From Stramonita haemastoma (lineage: Eukaryota; Mollusca; Gastropoda; Neogastropoda; Muricidae), in contig CM060329.1 of assembly GCA_030674155.1 (NCBI GenBank), positions 14,074,167-14,094,166 of the forward strand: a stretch of 20,000 nt of DNA. The letters run 5' to 3'. The first letter of the stretch is position 1; each line of letters begins with the position of its first letter. Both the position numbers and the translations under genes were made by a program. Below, one piece after another: positions 8,967 through 17,403 of the stretch. The notes below the pieces were generated by a model. That model saw only the letters and a program-made list of their open reading frames with translations. It was not told where the DNA came from and did not search any database.

Positions 8967-8970
<4 letters not shown>
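8786..8970. other. Unassigned sequence downstream of the ribozyme
   Basis: Begins with a second AGGTC directly repeating the stem I strand, then unique-looking AT-rich sequence up to the AT array. No reverse transcriptase or endonuclease frame is visible here. Confidence 0.5.

Positions 8971-9012
<42 letters not shown>
8971..9012. repeat. (AT)n microsatellite
   Basis: About 42 bp of perfect AT, self-complementary and able to form a cruciform. Confidence 0.98.
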
Positions 9013-9017
<5 letters not shown>

Positions 9018-9069
9018 ATGCACATATAAATTTACATGTATAAAAAATGCACTGGAAGGTTTGCCCATT

Positions 9070-9168
9070 CGCCGCCAAGATTCAAACACACGACTTCATA
9101 GACCCATGGGATTGATGTGGAACGGTTTTATCCACTCTGCTATATATCACTAGGCTATCCCGTCCCTT
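9070..9168 (-). mobile_element. tRNA-like SINE head, inverted relative to the body that follows
   Basis: On the minus strand this reads GGGACGGGATAGCCTAGTG (box A at 9149-9158) and then GTGTTTGAATC (box B, 9079-9089), the same head as the SINE at 9621. It sits immediately left of a plus-strand SINE body at 9172, so head and body point away from each other. Confidence 0.65.
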
Positions 9169-9171
9169 TGA

Positions 9172-9380
9172 GAAGAGTAGACTATTGCGTGCTGGTAGGA
9201 ACGGGTGACATACTCTAAAAAAAAACGCATGCCCATTGGTGTCATTGTTTATACATCACCCCCGAAGTTGAAATGCAGCTGCCTTCATGATGAGCAAAAA
9301 AAAACCAAACAGCAAAAATTGGTCGCATTCGCAAAATATCACCAATGGTGAACATCGGCGCTCTATCCGAGAAACGAAAA
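9172..9380 (+). mobile_element. SINE body with palindromic 3' end module 1
   Basis: Starts with GAGTAGACTATTGCGTGCTG, the block found in four other SINEs of the window, and continues with ACCCCCGAAGTTGAAATGCA, GTCGCATTCGCAAAATATC, the palindrome CACCAATGGTG and the eroded hairpin CATCGGCGCTCTATCCGAG, then an A-rich end. The core with ATAAACCGAG is missing, so this is a 5'-truncated or rearranged copy. Confidence 0.7.
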
Positions 9381-9620
9381 GAAAGAATAGTAAGCAGTAT
9401 GGTGGCCATTTCTTTCGTAAAAAAACCCAAACCTGGCATAGACATACTCAGGATAATTCTAAAAGTCTTCAAGTTAACATGCAATTTCTTACTAACGAGT
9501 GACAGAGTTGAGCAGTTTAAAGGAAGAAAAAGAAGTCGTTTGCAAGTGATGTTAAAATCATTCTTGCGCTGATTACTGTTTGTGTCTGGAAGTCATCAGT
9601 TTGCTCAAATCACGAATCAA
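9381..9620. other. Unassigned non-coding sequence
   Basis: About 240 bp between two SINEs, A-rich, no gene recognised. Confidence 0.5.
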
Positions 9621-9960
9621 GGGGGACGGGATAGCCTAGTGGTTAGAACACTGCGCTCGCAATATGTCGACCTGGGTTTGATTCCCATTTGAGGGGATTT
9701 TTCCCCCTAGAGTTAACATCAGTGCAGACTCCATTCTCCTCAAAGGTCCTTCGGATGAGAGTATAAACCGAGTCCCCATGTGGGAAAGCCCGCAGAACAT
9801 CTGTTCCGCTTTTCGAAAGAGTAGGCCATTGTGTGCCGGTAGGAACAGATAACAAAATTAACGAAACTGCATATACGCGGGGGCTGGATGTAAAAAAGCA
9901 CATGACTGTTTGTTTCATTATCCTCGATAGAAAAGAATTAATTGAATATATAGATAAATA
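9621..9960 (+). mobile_element. tRNA-derived SINE, near full length, with 3' end module 2
   Basis: The head starts GGGGGACGGGATAGCCTAGT with box A TAGCCTAGTGG (9632-9642) and box B GGTTTGATTCC (9675-9685). The core GGATGAGAGTATAAACCGAG lies at 9753-9772 and the block GAGTAGGCCATTGTGTGCCG at about 9819-9838. The 3' module GGGGCTGGATGTAAA...ATCCTCGA runs at 9879-9930, then an A/T-rich tail. The pol III promoter boxes are 33 bp apart start to end, as in tRNA genes. It has no coding capacity. Confidence 0.85.
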
Positions 9961-10380
9961 AAAAAAATAAATGAACAGATGGACAAATAAAGTTTAATCA
10001 ATATATAGATAAATAAACATATCTAAAATGAGATAGAAACAGGTAATGATATTACACAGCTCTCTGTTTCTCTTTCCCGTTTCGTGTTTATCTATGTCTG
10101 TCTAGATGTTTTGTATGTCTCTATCTGTATGTCTGTCTCTTTCTCTGGCCCTCTTTGTCTGTCTGTCTATCTATATCTTATCTTAACTGGAACTGATTCT
10201 CACACTATAGACAGTACGCTAGAACAACACGAAGCAATGACGAGCATCAACACGCTTCCAGCGCGCTCAGGCAAAGGAAATATCTAACACATGCAATGAC
10301 GAAAAAAAATTGTATTGCATTTTCTGAATTTTTCTGTCTCCGTCTGCCTGTCTCTGTCTATTTGTCTGGGTCTTCTGTCT
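9961..10380. other. A-rich tail continuation and unassigned sequence
   Basis: The phrase ATATATAGATAAATAAA occurs at about 9947 and again at about 10002, an imperfect direct repeat. Then come TCTG/TCTA-rich sequence and unique-looking stretches. No gene seen. Confidence 0.5.
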
Positions 10381-11106
<726 letters not shown>

Positions 11107-11261
11107 CCCCTACTTGGAGGGTGGGGGCCAGATAGAAAGATAAAAAAAATTTACTGCTTATCTACCACTCCTGGAAATAAAGATTTGAATCTCCCCTGGT
11201 AATAAAACTTTGGGGTTCGCTTGGGTGGACAAACTGAGATAAAAAAATGTATTATCAAGAT

Positions 11262-11273
11262 TCGTGAGTGTGT

Positions 11274-11315
<42 letters not shown>

Positions 11316-11422
11316 CGCGCGCGTTGTGTGTGTGTGCGTGGGCGCGCGTACGCGTGCGTGCACGTGCGTATGTGAAATAAAAATGTTGAATTCGCTTGAC
11401 TAAACAAAATATTTTATCAAGA

Positions 11423-11485
<63 letters not shown>

Positions 11486-11680
11486 TTGTGTATGGGTGTG
11501 TATTTGTGTGTATGTTTGTGTAGGCGTGTCGGTGTGTGAGTGTGTGTGTGTGTTTGTGTAAGTGTGTGTGTATAAGTGTGTCTACATGTATTTGCATGAG
11601 TGTGTGTTTGCTTGTTTATGTGTCTTTATATGAGTGTGTGCCTGTGTATGTATGAGTGTGTGCGTACACACACGTACGCA
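11262..11680. repeat. (GT)n microsatellites, two long blocks plus degenerate flank
   Basis: GT runs at about 11275-11312 (then GCGCGCG and GTGC variants to 11370) and 11425-11484, followed by imperfect GTGT with TTTG and TATG interruptions to about 11660. Confidence 0.96.
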
Positions 11681-11815
11681 ATACGCGCACGTTAAGAACA
11701 ACTGACGCCTTATACATGAAACTTGTCCAAGTTTTGATTTTCAAGTTCTCTTGTAATATGACTTTTGTGGCACCGCTAAAAAAAATCAACAAACATCACT
11801 AAATCAAACAAAGAA
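11681..11815. other. Unassigned linker
   Basis: Begins with ACACACACGTACGCA, then unique-looking AT-rich sequence; nothing recognised. Confidence 0.5.
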
Positions 11816-11819
11816 TGTT

Positions 11820-11982
11820 TCTTGTTCTTGAATTGTTGCTGTTGTTGTTTTTGTTGTTGTTGTTGCTCTTCTTCTTGCTCTTGTATTGTTTTGTTTTGTT
11901 GTTGTTGTTGTTGTTTTCTTCTTCTTCTTCTTCTTCTTCTTCTTCTTCTTCTTCTTCTTCTTCTTCTTCTTCTTCTTCTTCT
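11820..11982. repeat. (TTG)n and (TTC)n trinucleotide arrays
   Basis: TTG blocks (about 11833-11870, 11893-11915) followed by about 60 bp of pure TTC to about 11981. It has the same TTG-then-TTC order as at 10660-10799. Confidence 0.95.
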
Positions 11983-12078
11983 GTAACTCAACGATGACTG
12001 ATTGATGCTCTGCACCAAAGAGCAGTTCACCAGATTGCCCTGTCTATGTTGGTTGTGTGGTAAAGCCTGAATCTCAGC

Positions 12079-12345
12079 TTTTTTTCCCTCGCCTAGAACT
12101 CCGAGGTTCACCAATGGTGAAACCGTTTTCTTCCACCATTCTGCTGTTCGCATGTGAATCTGTTTTCCTATCAGAGTTTTTTTCTATACAGAATTTAGCC
12201 AGGAATAGCCGCCTAGCTTCCGTGGGGATTCTGTTTACGTGTGCTAAACGTGTGTTACACATGCGGCCTCAGTTTATCGTCTTGTACGAAAGACTAGCAC
12301 CCAGACCACCTCTCACGGTTTTCAGTGACGGGAGAGGGGAGGGGA
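12079..12345 (-). mobile_element. SINE, molluscan core type, with palindromic 3' end module 1
   Basis: On the minus strand from 12345: a GAGAGGTGGTCTGGGTGCTA stretch, the core ACAAGACGATAAACTGAGGC, TTAGCACACGTAAACAGAAT, GGCTAAATTCTGTATAGAAA, and AACAGATTCACATGCGAAC. It ends in GGTTTCACCATTGGTGAACC (palindrome 12109-12119), the hairpin CTCGGAGTTCTAGGCGAGGG and A-rich DNA. It is the same type as 4826-5040, but here the 3' module is still attached. The tRNA head is not clear. Confidence 0.75.
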
Positions 12346-12395
12346 GTTTGGGCTCCACGGGATTTCCTATTCATATATCCCTTTCTAGGCGGTGA

Positions 12396-12796
12396 CAGGA
12401 GGTGGCAGGACGGGTAAGACGTTAGGCCTGCCGACAAGTAAACCATGAGGTTCTCAGTTCAATTCCCAGACTCGCTCTTTGTTCCCAGTTTGACAGAAAA
12501 ATCGAACTAAATGTCAGAGTCCTTAGGATGAAACTATAAACCTAGTCCCGTGTGCGTACGCATTCAGAATATCTTGCGCACACGTTAAAAACCAGTTTGG
12601 CCTTTCGGAAAAGCAGGCCACTGTGTACCAGTAGAAACAGATAACAGAAAAACCAGTTTGCACATAGGTGTGTGTTTAGACACCATCCCCGAAGTCGGAA
12701 TGAGGCTACCGAAATGTGGTGGAAAAAAACTGTCATATGCGCATAAAATCTCACCATTGGTGACCCTCAGAGCTCTAGCCGAGGAACTAAAAAAAA
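12396..12796 (+). mobile_element. tRNA-derived SINE with palindromic 3' end module 1, near full length
   Basis: Box-B-like AGTTCAATTCCC (12456-12467) closes a poorly conserved tRNA-like head that starts in GGTGGCAGGACGGGTAAGAC. The core GGATGAAACTATAAACCTAG is at 12526-12545, then AGCAGGCCACTGTGTACCAG. The 3' module follows: CCCCGAAGTCGGAATG at about 12687, palindrome CACCATTGGTG at 12752-12762, hairpin CTCAGAGCTCTAGCCGAGG, A-rich end at 12788-12796. It ends about 160 bp upstream of the Wnt exon and is head to head with the SINE at 12079-12345. Confidence 0.75.
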
Positions 12797-12956
12797 TCAA
12801 ATTTCTGTAGATACGACCCCGGTCCCCTTCCCCCCACCCTCCACCGCCGACACCTCCCAAAGGTATACCGTGCAGTTTGTTCTTCATCCCGTTCCTCATT
12901 GGATAAGGCAATAGCCACCCTCCATTGATCCCCCTCTCTGTTGTGGTGCTGTGCAG
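12797..12956. other. Short intron end before the Wnt exon
   Basis: C-rich stretch (CCCCTTCCCCCCACCCTCCA) and the polypyrimidine tract leading to the acceptor. It may also hold the branch point; no specific site is claimed. Confidence 0.6.
12940..12956 (+). other. Splice acceptor of the Wnt exon
   Basis: A T-, C- and G-rich stretch after CCCCTCTCTG ends in GTGCAG, with the AG at 12955-12956. A second AG four bases on (12959-12960) would start the exon at CTG 12961 in the same frame but with a different entry phase. I prefer the first AG because the single leading G can complete a Trp codon, as in the W-LG-AS start common in Wnt proteins. Confidence 0.75.
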
Positions 12957-13189
12957 GCAGCTGGGCGTGGCCTCCCTGGCGGGCACTGTGCAGGACACCA
13001 GCAAGTGCAAGAAGGTGCCGGGGCTGGTGGGCGCCCAGCAGGAGGTGTGCCGCAAGAACCCCGAGTCCCTGCTGTGCGTCATCGAGGGCGCCAGGCGGGG
13101 CATCTACGAGTGCCAGCAGCAGTTCCGCTTTGAGCGCTGGAACTGCACCACCAACACCAACAAGGTCTTCGGGCCTGTTCTCCGTAGAG
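12957..13189 (+). CDS. Wnt: Wnt family secreted ligand, internal exon (Wnt16-like, paralogue uncertain)
   Basis: Partial gene: one internal coding exon of 233 bp. Wnt proteins are secreted, lipid-modified glycoproteins that bind Frizzled and LRP5/6 receptors. The exon gives 77 complete residues. They start QLGVASLAGT, have cysteines at residues 17, 31, 40, 52 and 63, carry the motif EGARRGIYECQQQFRFERWN followed by CTT, and end KVFGPVLRR. The ECQ-QFR-RWNC block is the Wnt N-terminal signature, and the NCT is a glycosylation sequon. A pyrimidine-rich tract and GTGCAG precede the exon (acceptor AG at 12955-12956) and GTGAGT follows it from 13190. It enters with the last base of a codon (G, compatible with a split Trp) and leaves after one base of a codon (G). 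This matches the usual Wnt boundary before the G-T/S-R-E-A-F segment. The opening LG-V-AS and the EGAR-GI-EC--QFR-ERWNC spacing favour Wnt16; Wnt2 and Wnt4 remain possible. The exon is much more GC-rich than its surroundings. No signal-peptide exon or later exon was recognised in the window. Confidence 0.93.
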
Positions 13190-13195
13190 GTGAGT
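13190..13195 (+). other. Splice donor of the Wnt exon (GTGAGT)
   Basis: GTGAGT is a consensus 5' splice site directly after CGTAGAG, where the Wnt reading frame would otherwise soon run into intron sequence. It leaves the last codon split after its first base. Confidence 0.85.
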
Positions 13196-13360
13196 GAGGT
13201 TTCCTTTGCAACCCCCCTCTCCCTTTTTTTTGGGGGGGAGATGAATGTGAGGAGGGGGGTGTTTGTATGTATCTACAGAGTTTGTTATATATTTTCTTGA
13301 TGTTGAATTATTTGTTGTCTTTTTTGTTTTTGGACTGGGTTTTTTGTTTATGTCTCCGTA

Positions 13361-13640
13361 GACGGGACTTACTTTCTCCCAAGTTAAGGTTAAACAGTAT
13401 TGAGCGTGGTTATCAAGTGGATGACGGGTGGCCGTTTGCGCGCCTTGGCTTCAGTCTAGTCCCCAGTTCACCCAGCTGTAAATGGTCACCTGCCCTCTTT
13501 AGGGTCAGGGAAGGTAAAGCAGCAAGGGAGAGAGGAGATGGGCGCCTCCCTCAATATAATACTGGCCTCTGCAGCAGCTGAGATCTTTGACGTCTCGCTC
13601 CCCAACGACAGCGTAGCTTATGGGAGCACTACCTATGTCT
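13361..13640 (+). mobile_element. 5S-like/tRNA-like SINE, copy 3, 5' truncated
   Basis: Starts inside the head at GACGGGACTTACTTTCTCCC without the box A seen in copies 1 and 2. It continues through TTAAACAGTATTGAGCGTGG, a GATGACGGGTGGCCG variant with a small insertion, the core TTCACCCAGCTGTAAATGG, and AGCTGAGATCTTTGACGTCTC to TATGGGAGCAC. It lies in the intron about 170 bp after the Wnt exon in the same orientation as copies 1 and 2. Confidence 0.8.
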
Positions 13641-13799
13641 ATAGATATATCCTGGATGCCATGATCGTAATTGCTTTTATCATGTTGTTTTCATGTGGTC
13701 CATCTGTGTTTGTATCGGCCAGTTGTCTTGTCTGGAAAATCTCTGAATTGTAATTGTTTTTGCCTGTAGTGTCTTTTGTGTCCGGTTTGTTTATTTACA

Positions 13800-14127
13800 T
13801 TGGAGCTCGAGCCACCACCCAGATGCTCGTTCGAGATTTTTTCACGTGGACTTAACATCAGTATGACAGTTTATAACGAGGCTTTGTGTACAGAAGCACG
13901 TAGAACGTCTTGCACACATGACCCCATTCCGCCTTTCACAAGAGTAGACCATTGTGTGCTGGTGGAAATGGATAGCAAATATTAAAACAGACAAAGAAAC
14001 CCACATACACACTGGTTTCATGTTAAGACATCATCCCCGAAGTCGGAAGGCAGCTATCCTAACGGTGAACAAACCGTCGCATACGCCAACTCTTACCATT
14101 GGTAACCCCCAGGGCTGTGCTGAAGAA
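13800..14127 (+). mobile_element. SINE with eroded core and palindromic 3' end module 1
   Basis: Eroded core near 13858-13895 (AGTATGACAGTTTATAACGA then GGCTTTGTGTACAGAAGCAC), then GAGTAGACCATTGTGTGCTG, then CATCCCCGAAGTCGGAAGGC, CCGTCGCATACGCC, the palindrome remnant TACCATTGGTA and the decayed hairpin. The tRNA head is not recognisable. Confidence 0.65.
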
Positions 14128-14222
14128 TATTATAATAAAGATGTGCATATTTTTGTAAGAGTATGCAGATTTGCTTATAGATGTCTTTTTGCTTTATTAG
14201 AGTTTTTCGTTTGTTTTGTTTG

Positions 14223-14288
14223 TTTTTTTCCTCGGCTATCGCTCCGAGGTTAACCTACGGTCAAATTTTGCGAATGTGGCCGTTTGTC
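14223..14288 (-). mobile_element. SINE 3' end module 1, heavily 5'-truncated
   Basis: CCTCGGCTATCGCTCCGAGG forms the terminal hairpin, followed by an eroded palindrome and ATTTTGCGAATGTGGCCG. Only the last 65 bp of the element remain, the usual outcome of incomplete reverse transcription. It directly abuts the reverse-transcriptase fragment. Confidence 0.6.
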
Positions 14289-14519
14289 AGATTGCTGAAA
14301 AAGGGGAAGTCAGCAGGGGCTGAAAGCATTCCAGCTGAGTTGGTTCAAACTGGAGAGGAAGCCATGATCAGCACTCTACTAAAAATCTGCAACATGATCT
14401 GGCAGACAGAAAAATGGCCAACACCATGGACTCAATCACTCCTCATCACCCTCCCCAAGAAATGAAATCTTCAGCAGCGCCAGAATTACAGCACAATCAG
14501 CCTTATATGCCACCCAAGC
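14287..14519 (+). pseudogene. Non-LTR retrotransposon reverse transcriptase fragment, 5' part of RT domain
   Basis: Translates as LLKKGKSAGAESIPAELVQT, GEEAMISTLLKICNMIWQTE and KWPTPWTQSLLITLPKK, then an in-frame TGA, then NLQQRQNYSTISLICHPS. This is the K-GK-AG-D-IPAELL ... W-P--W--S-II-LPKKG ... NYR-ISL-SH-SK block at the start of LINE reverse transcriptases. The stop codon and loss of the rest show it is dead. It breaks at the HPS codons, where sequence of the opposite orientation begins. Confidence 0.85.
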
Positions 14520-14794
14520 ATTAGTCTGATCTTGGGGAGGAGTGAGATATTTTTATCTCTCCAGATGGTGTTCAGTTTGGACAGTGCTGTTACTGTCTGT
14601 GCAATCCTGCATACTACCTCTGGTTTGGACCCCTTGTCTGATACAACGGCCCCCAAGTACTTGAAGCTTTAAACTGTTTCCAGCTTCTGGTCATTGACCC
14701 TGATATCAGTGCTGATGCCCTTGGCGTTATTGGTCATCAGTTTGGTCTTCTCTGCACTGATTTCCATGCCGTTTGTTTTGGAGGCCTTATTCTG
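14520..14794 (-). pseudogene. Non-LTR retrotransposon reverse transcriptase fragment, later part, inverted
   Basis: On the minus strand from 14794: QNKASKTNGMEISAEKTKLM, then TNNAKGISTDIRVNDQKLET, then V, a stop, SFKYLGAVVSDKGSKPEVV, and further IAQTVTALSKLNTIWRDKN up to LPKIRLM. This is the GM-IS--KTK ... FKYLGA--S-DG---EI--RI- region that follows the YADD box in LINE reverse transcriptases. It ends at the junction with the plus-strand fragment, with only a few bases of shared sequence there. The catalytic YADD region itself is absent. One in-frame stop is seen. Confidence 0.85.
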
Positions 14795-14948
14795 ATAGGG
14801 AAATGAATAAAGTTGCAGACAGGAAAAAAAATAATGGGTGGGCTGCTGTCATGGCGACGTGCTTTCCCCGGAAAGAGCGGCCCGAATTTCACGCAGAGAA
14901 ATCCTCTGTGACTTAAAGTGATATACATTACCAAAAAAAAATTGCTTA
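14795..14948. other. Unassigned, possibly SINE or LINE tail
   Basis: Contains ACGCAGAGAAATCCTCTGTG followed by AAAGTGATATACATTA, which recalls the A/T-rich tails of invertebrate SINEs, but no head or core accompanies it. Confidence 0.35.
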
Positions 14949-15002
14949 AGCAAAATTTCACCTTTGGGTTAATCTCGGAGCTCTTGCCGAGGAACCAAAA
15001 AA
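14949..15002 (+). mobile_element. SINE 3' end module 1, heavily 5'-truncated
   Basis: AGCAAAATTTCACCTTTGGG, an eroded palindrome, then the hairpin CTCGGAGCTCTTGCCGAGG and a short A run. It is inverted relative to the copy at 14223-14288, with the RT fragments between them. Confidence 0.6.
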
Positions 15003-15626
15003 TGGTATGTCTGTTATTTTGCCAAAAACAAAAATCTCGATTGTGTAGTTGTCTGCCTGTCTATCTGTCTGCCTGTAAGTCTGTCTGCTTGTCGTTCAGT
15101 CTGTTGTCTTTCTCGATTTTTTTTTATCATATTGTAAAACCAAGGCGTGAAGAAAAAAAGTCCACTACTACTGCCACTACTCTAGACTACAGTAGCCTAT
15201 CTTCAAAATACATAATTTAATCCTGTTTTGTCTTGTGTCGTCTCGTCTTCATGTTTCTGTTTGTCTTCTCTGTATGTATGTATGTATGTCTGTTTCTGTT
15301 GTCTGTCTGTAGCTGTCTCTGTATTTCTGTCTGTCTGTCTGTCTGTTTGTCTCTCTTTCATCTCTCTCTCATCTCTCTCTCTCTCTCATATCAACATGTT
15401 TCTACGCTGGTCTATGTGCCCTGTCGATGTTTGTGTGTGCGCATGCATGTTCTAATATGCATTTCAGCGTGAGTGTTGCCTGTGGTTTATCCCAGCGTTG
15501 CTCTCTTTATCATTACCTCAGGTGTTTGTTTTTTTTAAAGATACGAGAGATGGCTTGTAAGCAACTTTTCTCTTCTAATCTGTAGACCATACAGACAGAA
15601 AGACAGACAGACAACAGACAGATACA
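15003..15626. repeat. TCTG-rich degenerate simple sequence and unassigned DNA
   Basis: Short (GTCT)n blocks near 15055-15100 and 15295-15350, GTAT block near 15271-15290 and CT-rich stretch 15355-15385, separated by unique-looking AT-rich sequence. No gene seen. Confidence 0.7.
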
Positions 15627-15672
15627 CACACACACGCACACACACACACACACACTCATACACACACACACA

Positions 15673-15746
<74 letters not shown>
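15627..15746. repeat. (CA)n microsatellite
   Basis: About 120 bp of CA with CACTCAC interruptions, pure from about 15677. Confidence 0.98.
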
Positions 15747-15747
<1 letters not shown>

Positions 15748-15773
15748 CATTACATTACATTCGATCGAGTCCT

Positions 15774-15980
15774 TTGCCAAAAGACGTTAAAAATGGCAGA
15801 AAACGGCCAAAGAGCGGGAAAACCTCGCCGAAGCCGGAGCTGTCTTGTGTCTCGCGCATTTCGCGGTCCATTTCAGCGCCATTGTTCACGCCTGACTGCT
15901 CTTCTCCAAGCCTTTATGGCTTTCCGCTCGAGCCAAAAGTATGCGAGCCATTTTTGTTGTGCCAAAACAGCTGAGACTAA
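15774..15980 (+). other. Unrecognised non-repetitive segment with a short open frame
   Basis: About 200 bp more GC-rich than its surroundings. A frame from 15793 starts MAENGQRAGKPRRSRSCLVS and is basic and Arg/Ser-rich, but resembles no family I know and runs on into a G homopolymer. It could be a decayed repeat or a chance frame; I do not call it a gene. Confidence 0.3.
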
Positions 15981-16004
15981 GGGGGGGGGGGGGGGGGGGG
16001 GGGG
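15981..16004. repeat. Poly-G run, about 24 bases
   Basis: Uninterrupted G homopolymer followed by TAGAGGAGAGG. Confidence 0.97.
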
Positions 16005-16159
16005 TAGAGGAGAGGAAAGAGCCAAGCCAGGTCTAGTGGGATTTGGGGAGGATGTTTTGTTTATATCTTTCATTCATTTTGTTTTGGTTGTCTCGGAGTC
16101 TTGTGTTGATTGGTTGACTAATTTCTGTTTTACGTAAGCTCTGTGTGTTTTTTCCCGTG
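16005..16159. other. Unassigned linker
   Basis: T-rich unique-looking sequence; nothing recognised. Confidence 0.5.
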
Positions 16160-16335
16160 TGTCTGTCTGTAGGACTCTCTCTGTCTCTGTCTCTCCCTGT
16201 CTCTGTCTGTCTGTCTGTCTCTCTCTCTGTCTCTTTGTCTAATCTCTGTCTCTGTCTCTGCCTTTCTGTATGTCTGTCTGTCCATCTATCTGTCTCTGTG
16301 TCTCTGTCTCTCTCCGTCTCTCTATCCCTTTTTCT
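16160..16335. repeat. (TCTG)n/(TC)n degenerate microsatellite
   Basis: Mixed GTCT, CTCT and TCTG units over about 175 bp; no purine A on the plus strand for most of its length. Confidence 0.93.
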
Positions 16336-16387
16336 CTGGGTTTATGTGGGTTTTTTTTAAACACTACGATATAATTCCTGATACGGA

Positions 16388-16480
16388 CGGGGACTGGATG
16401 TAAACAAAACAACCGACAAGGGCTTATTCATTATCGTCGAAAAAATGGCCCTTTTCTTGCCTTGCCTAGCCTTGCCTGGT
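16388..16480 (+). mobile_element. SINE 3' end module 2 with (TTGCC)n tail
   Basis: GGGGACTGGATGTAAACAAA, then TTATTCATTATCGTCGAAAA and CTTGCCTTGCCTAGCCTTGC. The pentanucleotide tail after the module is the same motif found, on the other strand, at 19928-20000. No head or core is visible upstream because the degenerate TCTG array lies there. Confidence 0.7.
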
Positions 16481-17330
16481 CTTGTCTCTCTAACAGTTTA
16501 GTGTGGCCATTGTGTAAAATGGTAAAGAAGACGAAGTTCACATTTTGTTCTGCTGTCCTACACGTTGGTCCAGGCCAAAAGCTGTGTCAGTTATTGATGT
16601 TGGCTAACTTCCAAGGCCTACACTAAAATGTTATGTTGTACAATGTTGTGTTGAGACTGCCTCCAGCCATTACAGACTCTTAACATAACAACCTGTACCC
16701 TTCTTCAAAGGAGAAAAATCCTCTTAAGTTGGAGTATAGCTGTCTATATGGCGAGGTACTTACTTGAAAACAGTCATACACGCCAACTTCTCATTCAGTG
16801 TGCAATTTCAATCTCACATTGATTCCGTGGCGGGATGAGAGAGTCAGAGTGCACATTCTGGGTGACCCCCTGAGTGTTGAGCTGGGGAATATACAACAAG
16901 AACAACAGACCTAAACGTAATTGTTGTTATGGTTTAAAATGTTATGTCAAGAATGTCCTCAGTCATGATAAACGTGTAGCATACCACCTGTAGTGCTGTC
17001 TGTGCTCCAATGGAGGGGTAGGGTATGAGGAACCACTGGCTCGGTTTGATTTCCGTGTGGGGTTTGTGCTTGACTGCTTGTCTAGATCTGTTTTGCTTGT
17101 CTGTGCATAACTATGAAACTTGTTTTGTCTTACCTTCATCGATTTTTTTCTTGATTACGAGAGTTTTCATTACCCGCAGATGCTTTCTGTAAAAGCGCGT
17201 AATGACGACACTGTAAGATGCTATGCTTGAAATAACATGGTCATGAGTGATATGTGGGTCCAGTCGCTGTCTCTTCCTCGTTAATCAGTTAATCTACCTG
17301 TCCAATTCATTTCTGCACCTCAGCCTGCTT
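16481..17330. other. Mostly unassigned sequence; possible decayed LINE end
   Basis: Around 16520-16600 a frame reads NGKEDEVHILFCCPT, preceded out of frame by CGHC. This faintly resembles the C--C-----EDE-HFLF-CP motif near the end of some LINE ORF2 proteins. Two stretches beginning AAAATGTTATGT (about 16627 and 16936) and running to ACCTGTA look like diverged copies of each other. Nothing else recognised over 850 bp. Confidence 0.3.
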
Positions 17331-17352
17331 GTCTGTCTGTCTGTCTGTCTGT
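17331..17352. repeat. (CTGT)n short array
   Basis: About five tetranucleotide units upstream of the young SINE. Confidence 0.9.
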
Positions 17353-17392
17353 TTCCCTGCCTATACATATATATGCCTATGCAAATAGGCAT

Positions 17393-17403
17393 CTGTATAT
17401 CTA
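17393..17403 (+). repeat. Target-site duplication, left copy (CTGTATATCTA)
   Basis: Identical to 17697-17707 on the other side of the SINE. LINE-type retrotransposition produces such direct repeats. Confidence 0.88.

Noticed and set aside
12585..13103. 172-codon open frame on the minus strand opposite the Wnt exon
   Set aside because: It is the antisense of the GC-rich Wnt exon joined to SINE sequence; composition, not conservation, keeps it open.
12941..13300. 119-codon plus-strand frame over the Wnt exon
   Set aside because: It is an Ala/Arg/Ser-rich shadow in the wrong frame; the Wnt signature is in the other frame, with correct splice sites.
14287..14794. Twin-priming inversion of a LINE
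   Set aside because: Twin priming joins the 5' ends of the two segments; here their 3' ends meet, so the order is wrong for that mechanism.
15793..16137. 114-codon basic open frame as a novel gene
   Set aside because: It crosses a G homopolymer, lacks any recognisable domain or splice context, and sits between microsatellites; kept only as an unassigned segment.
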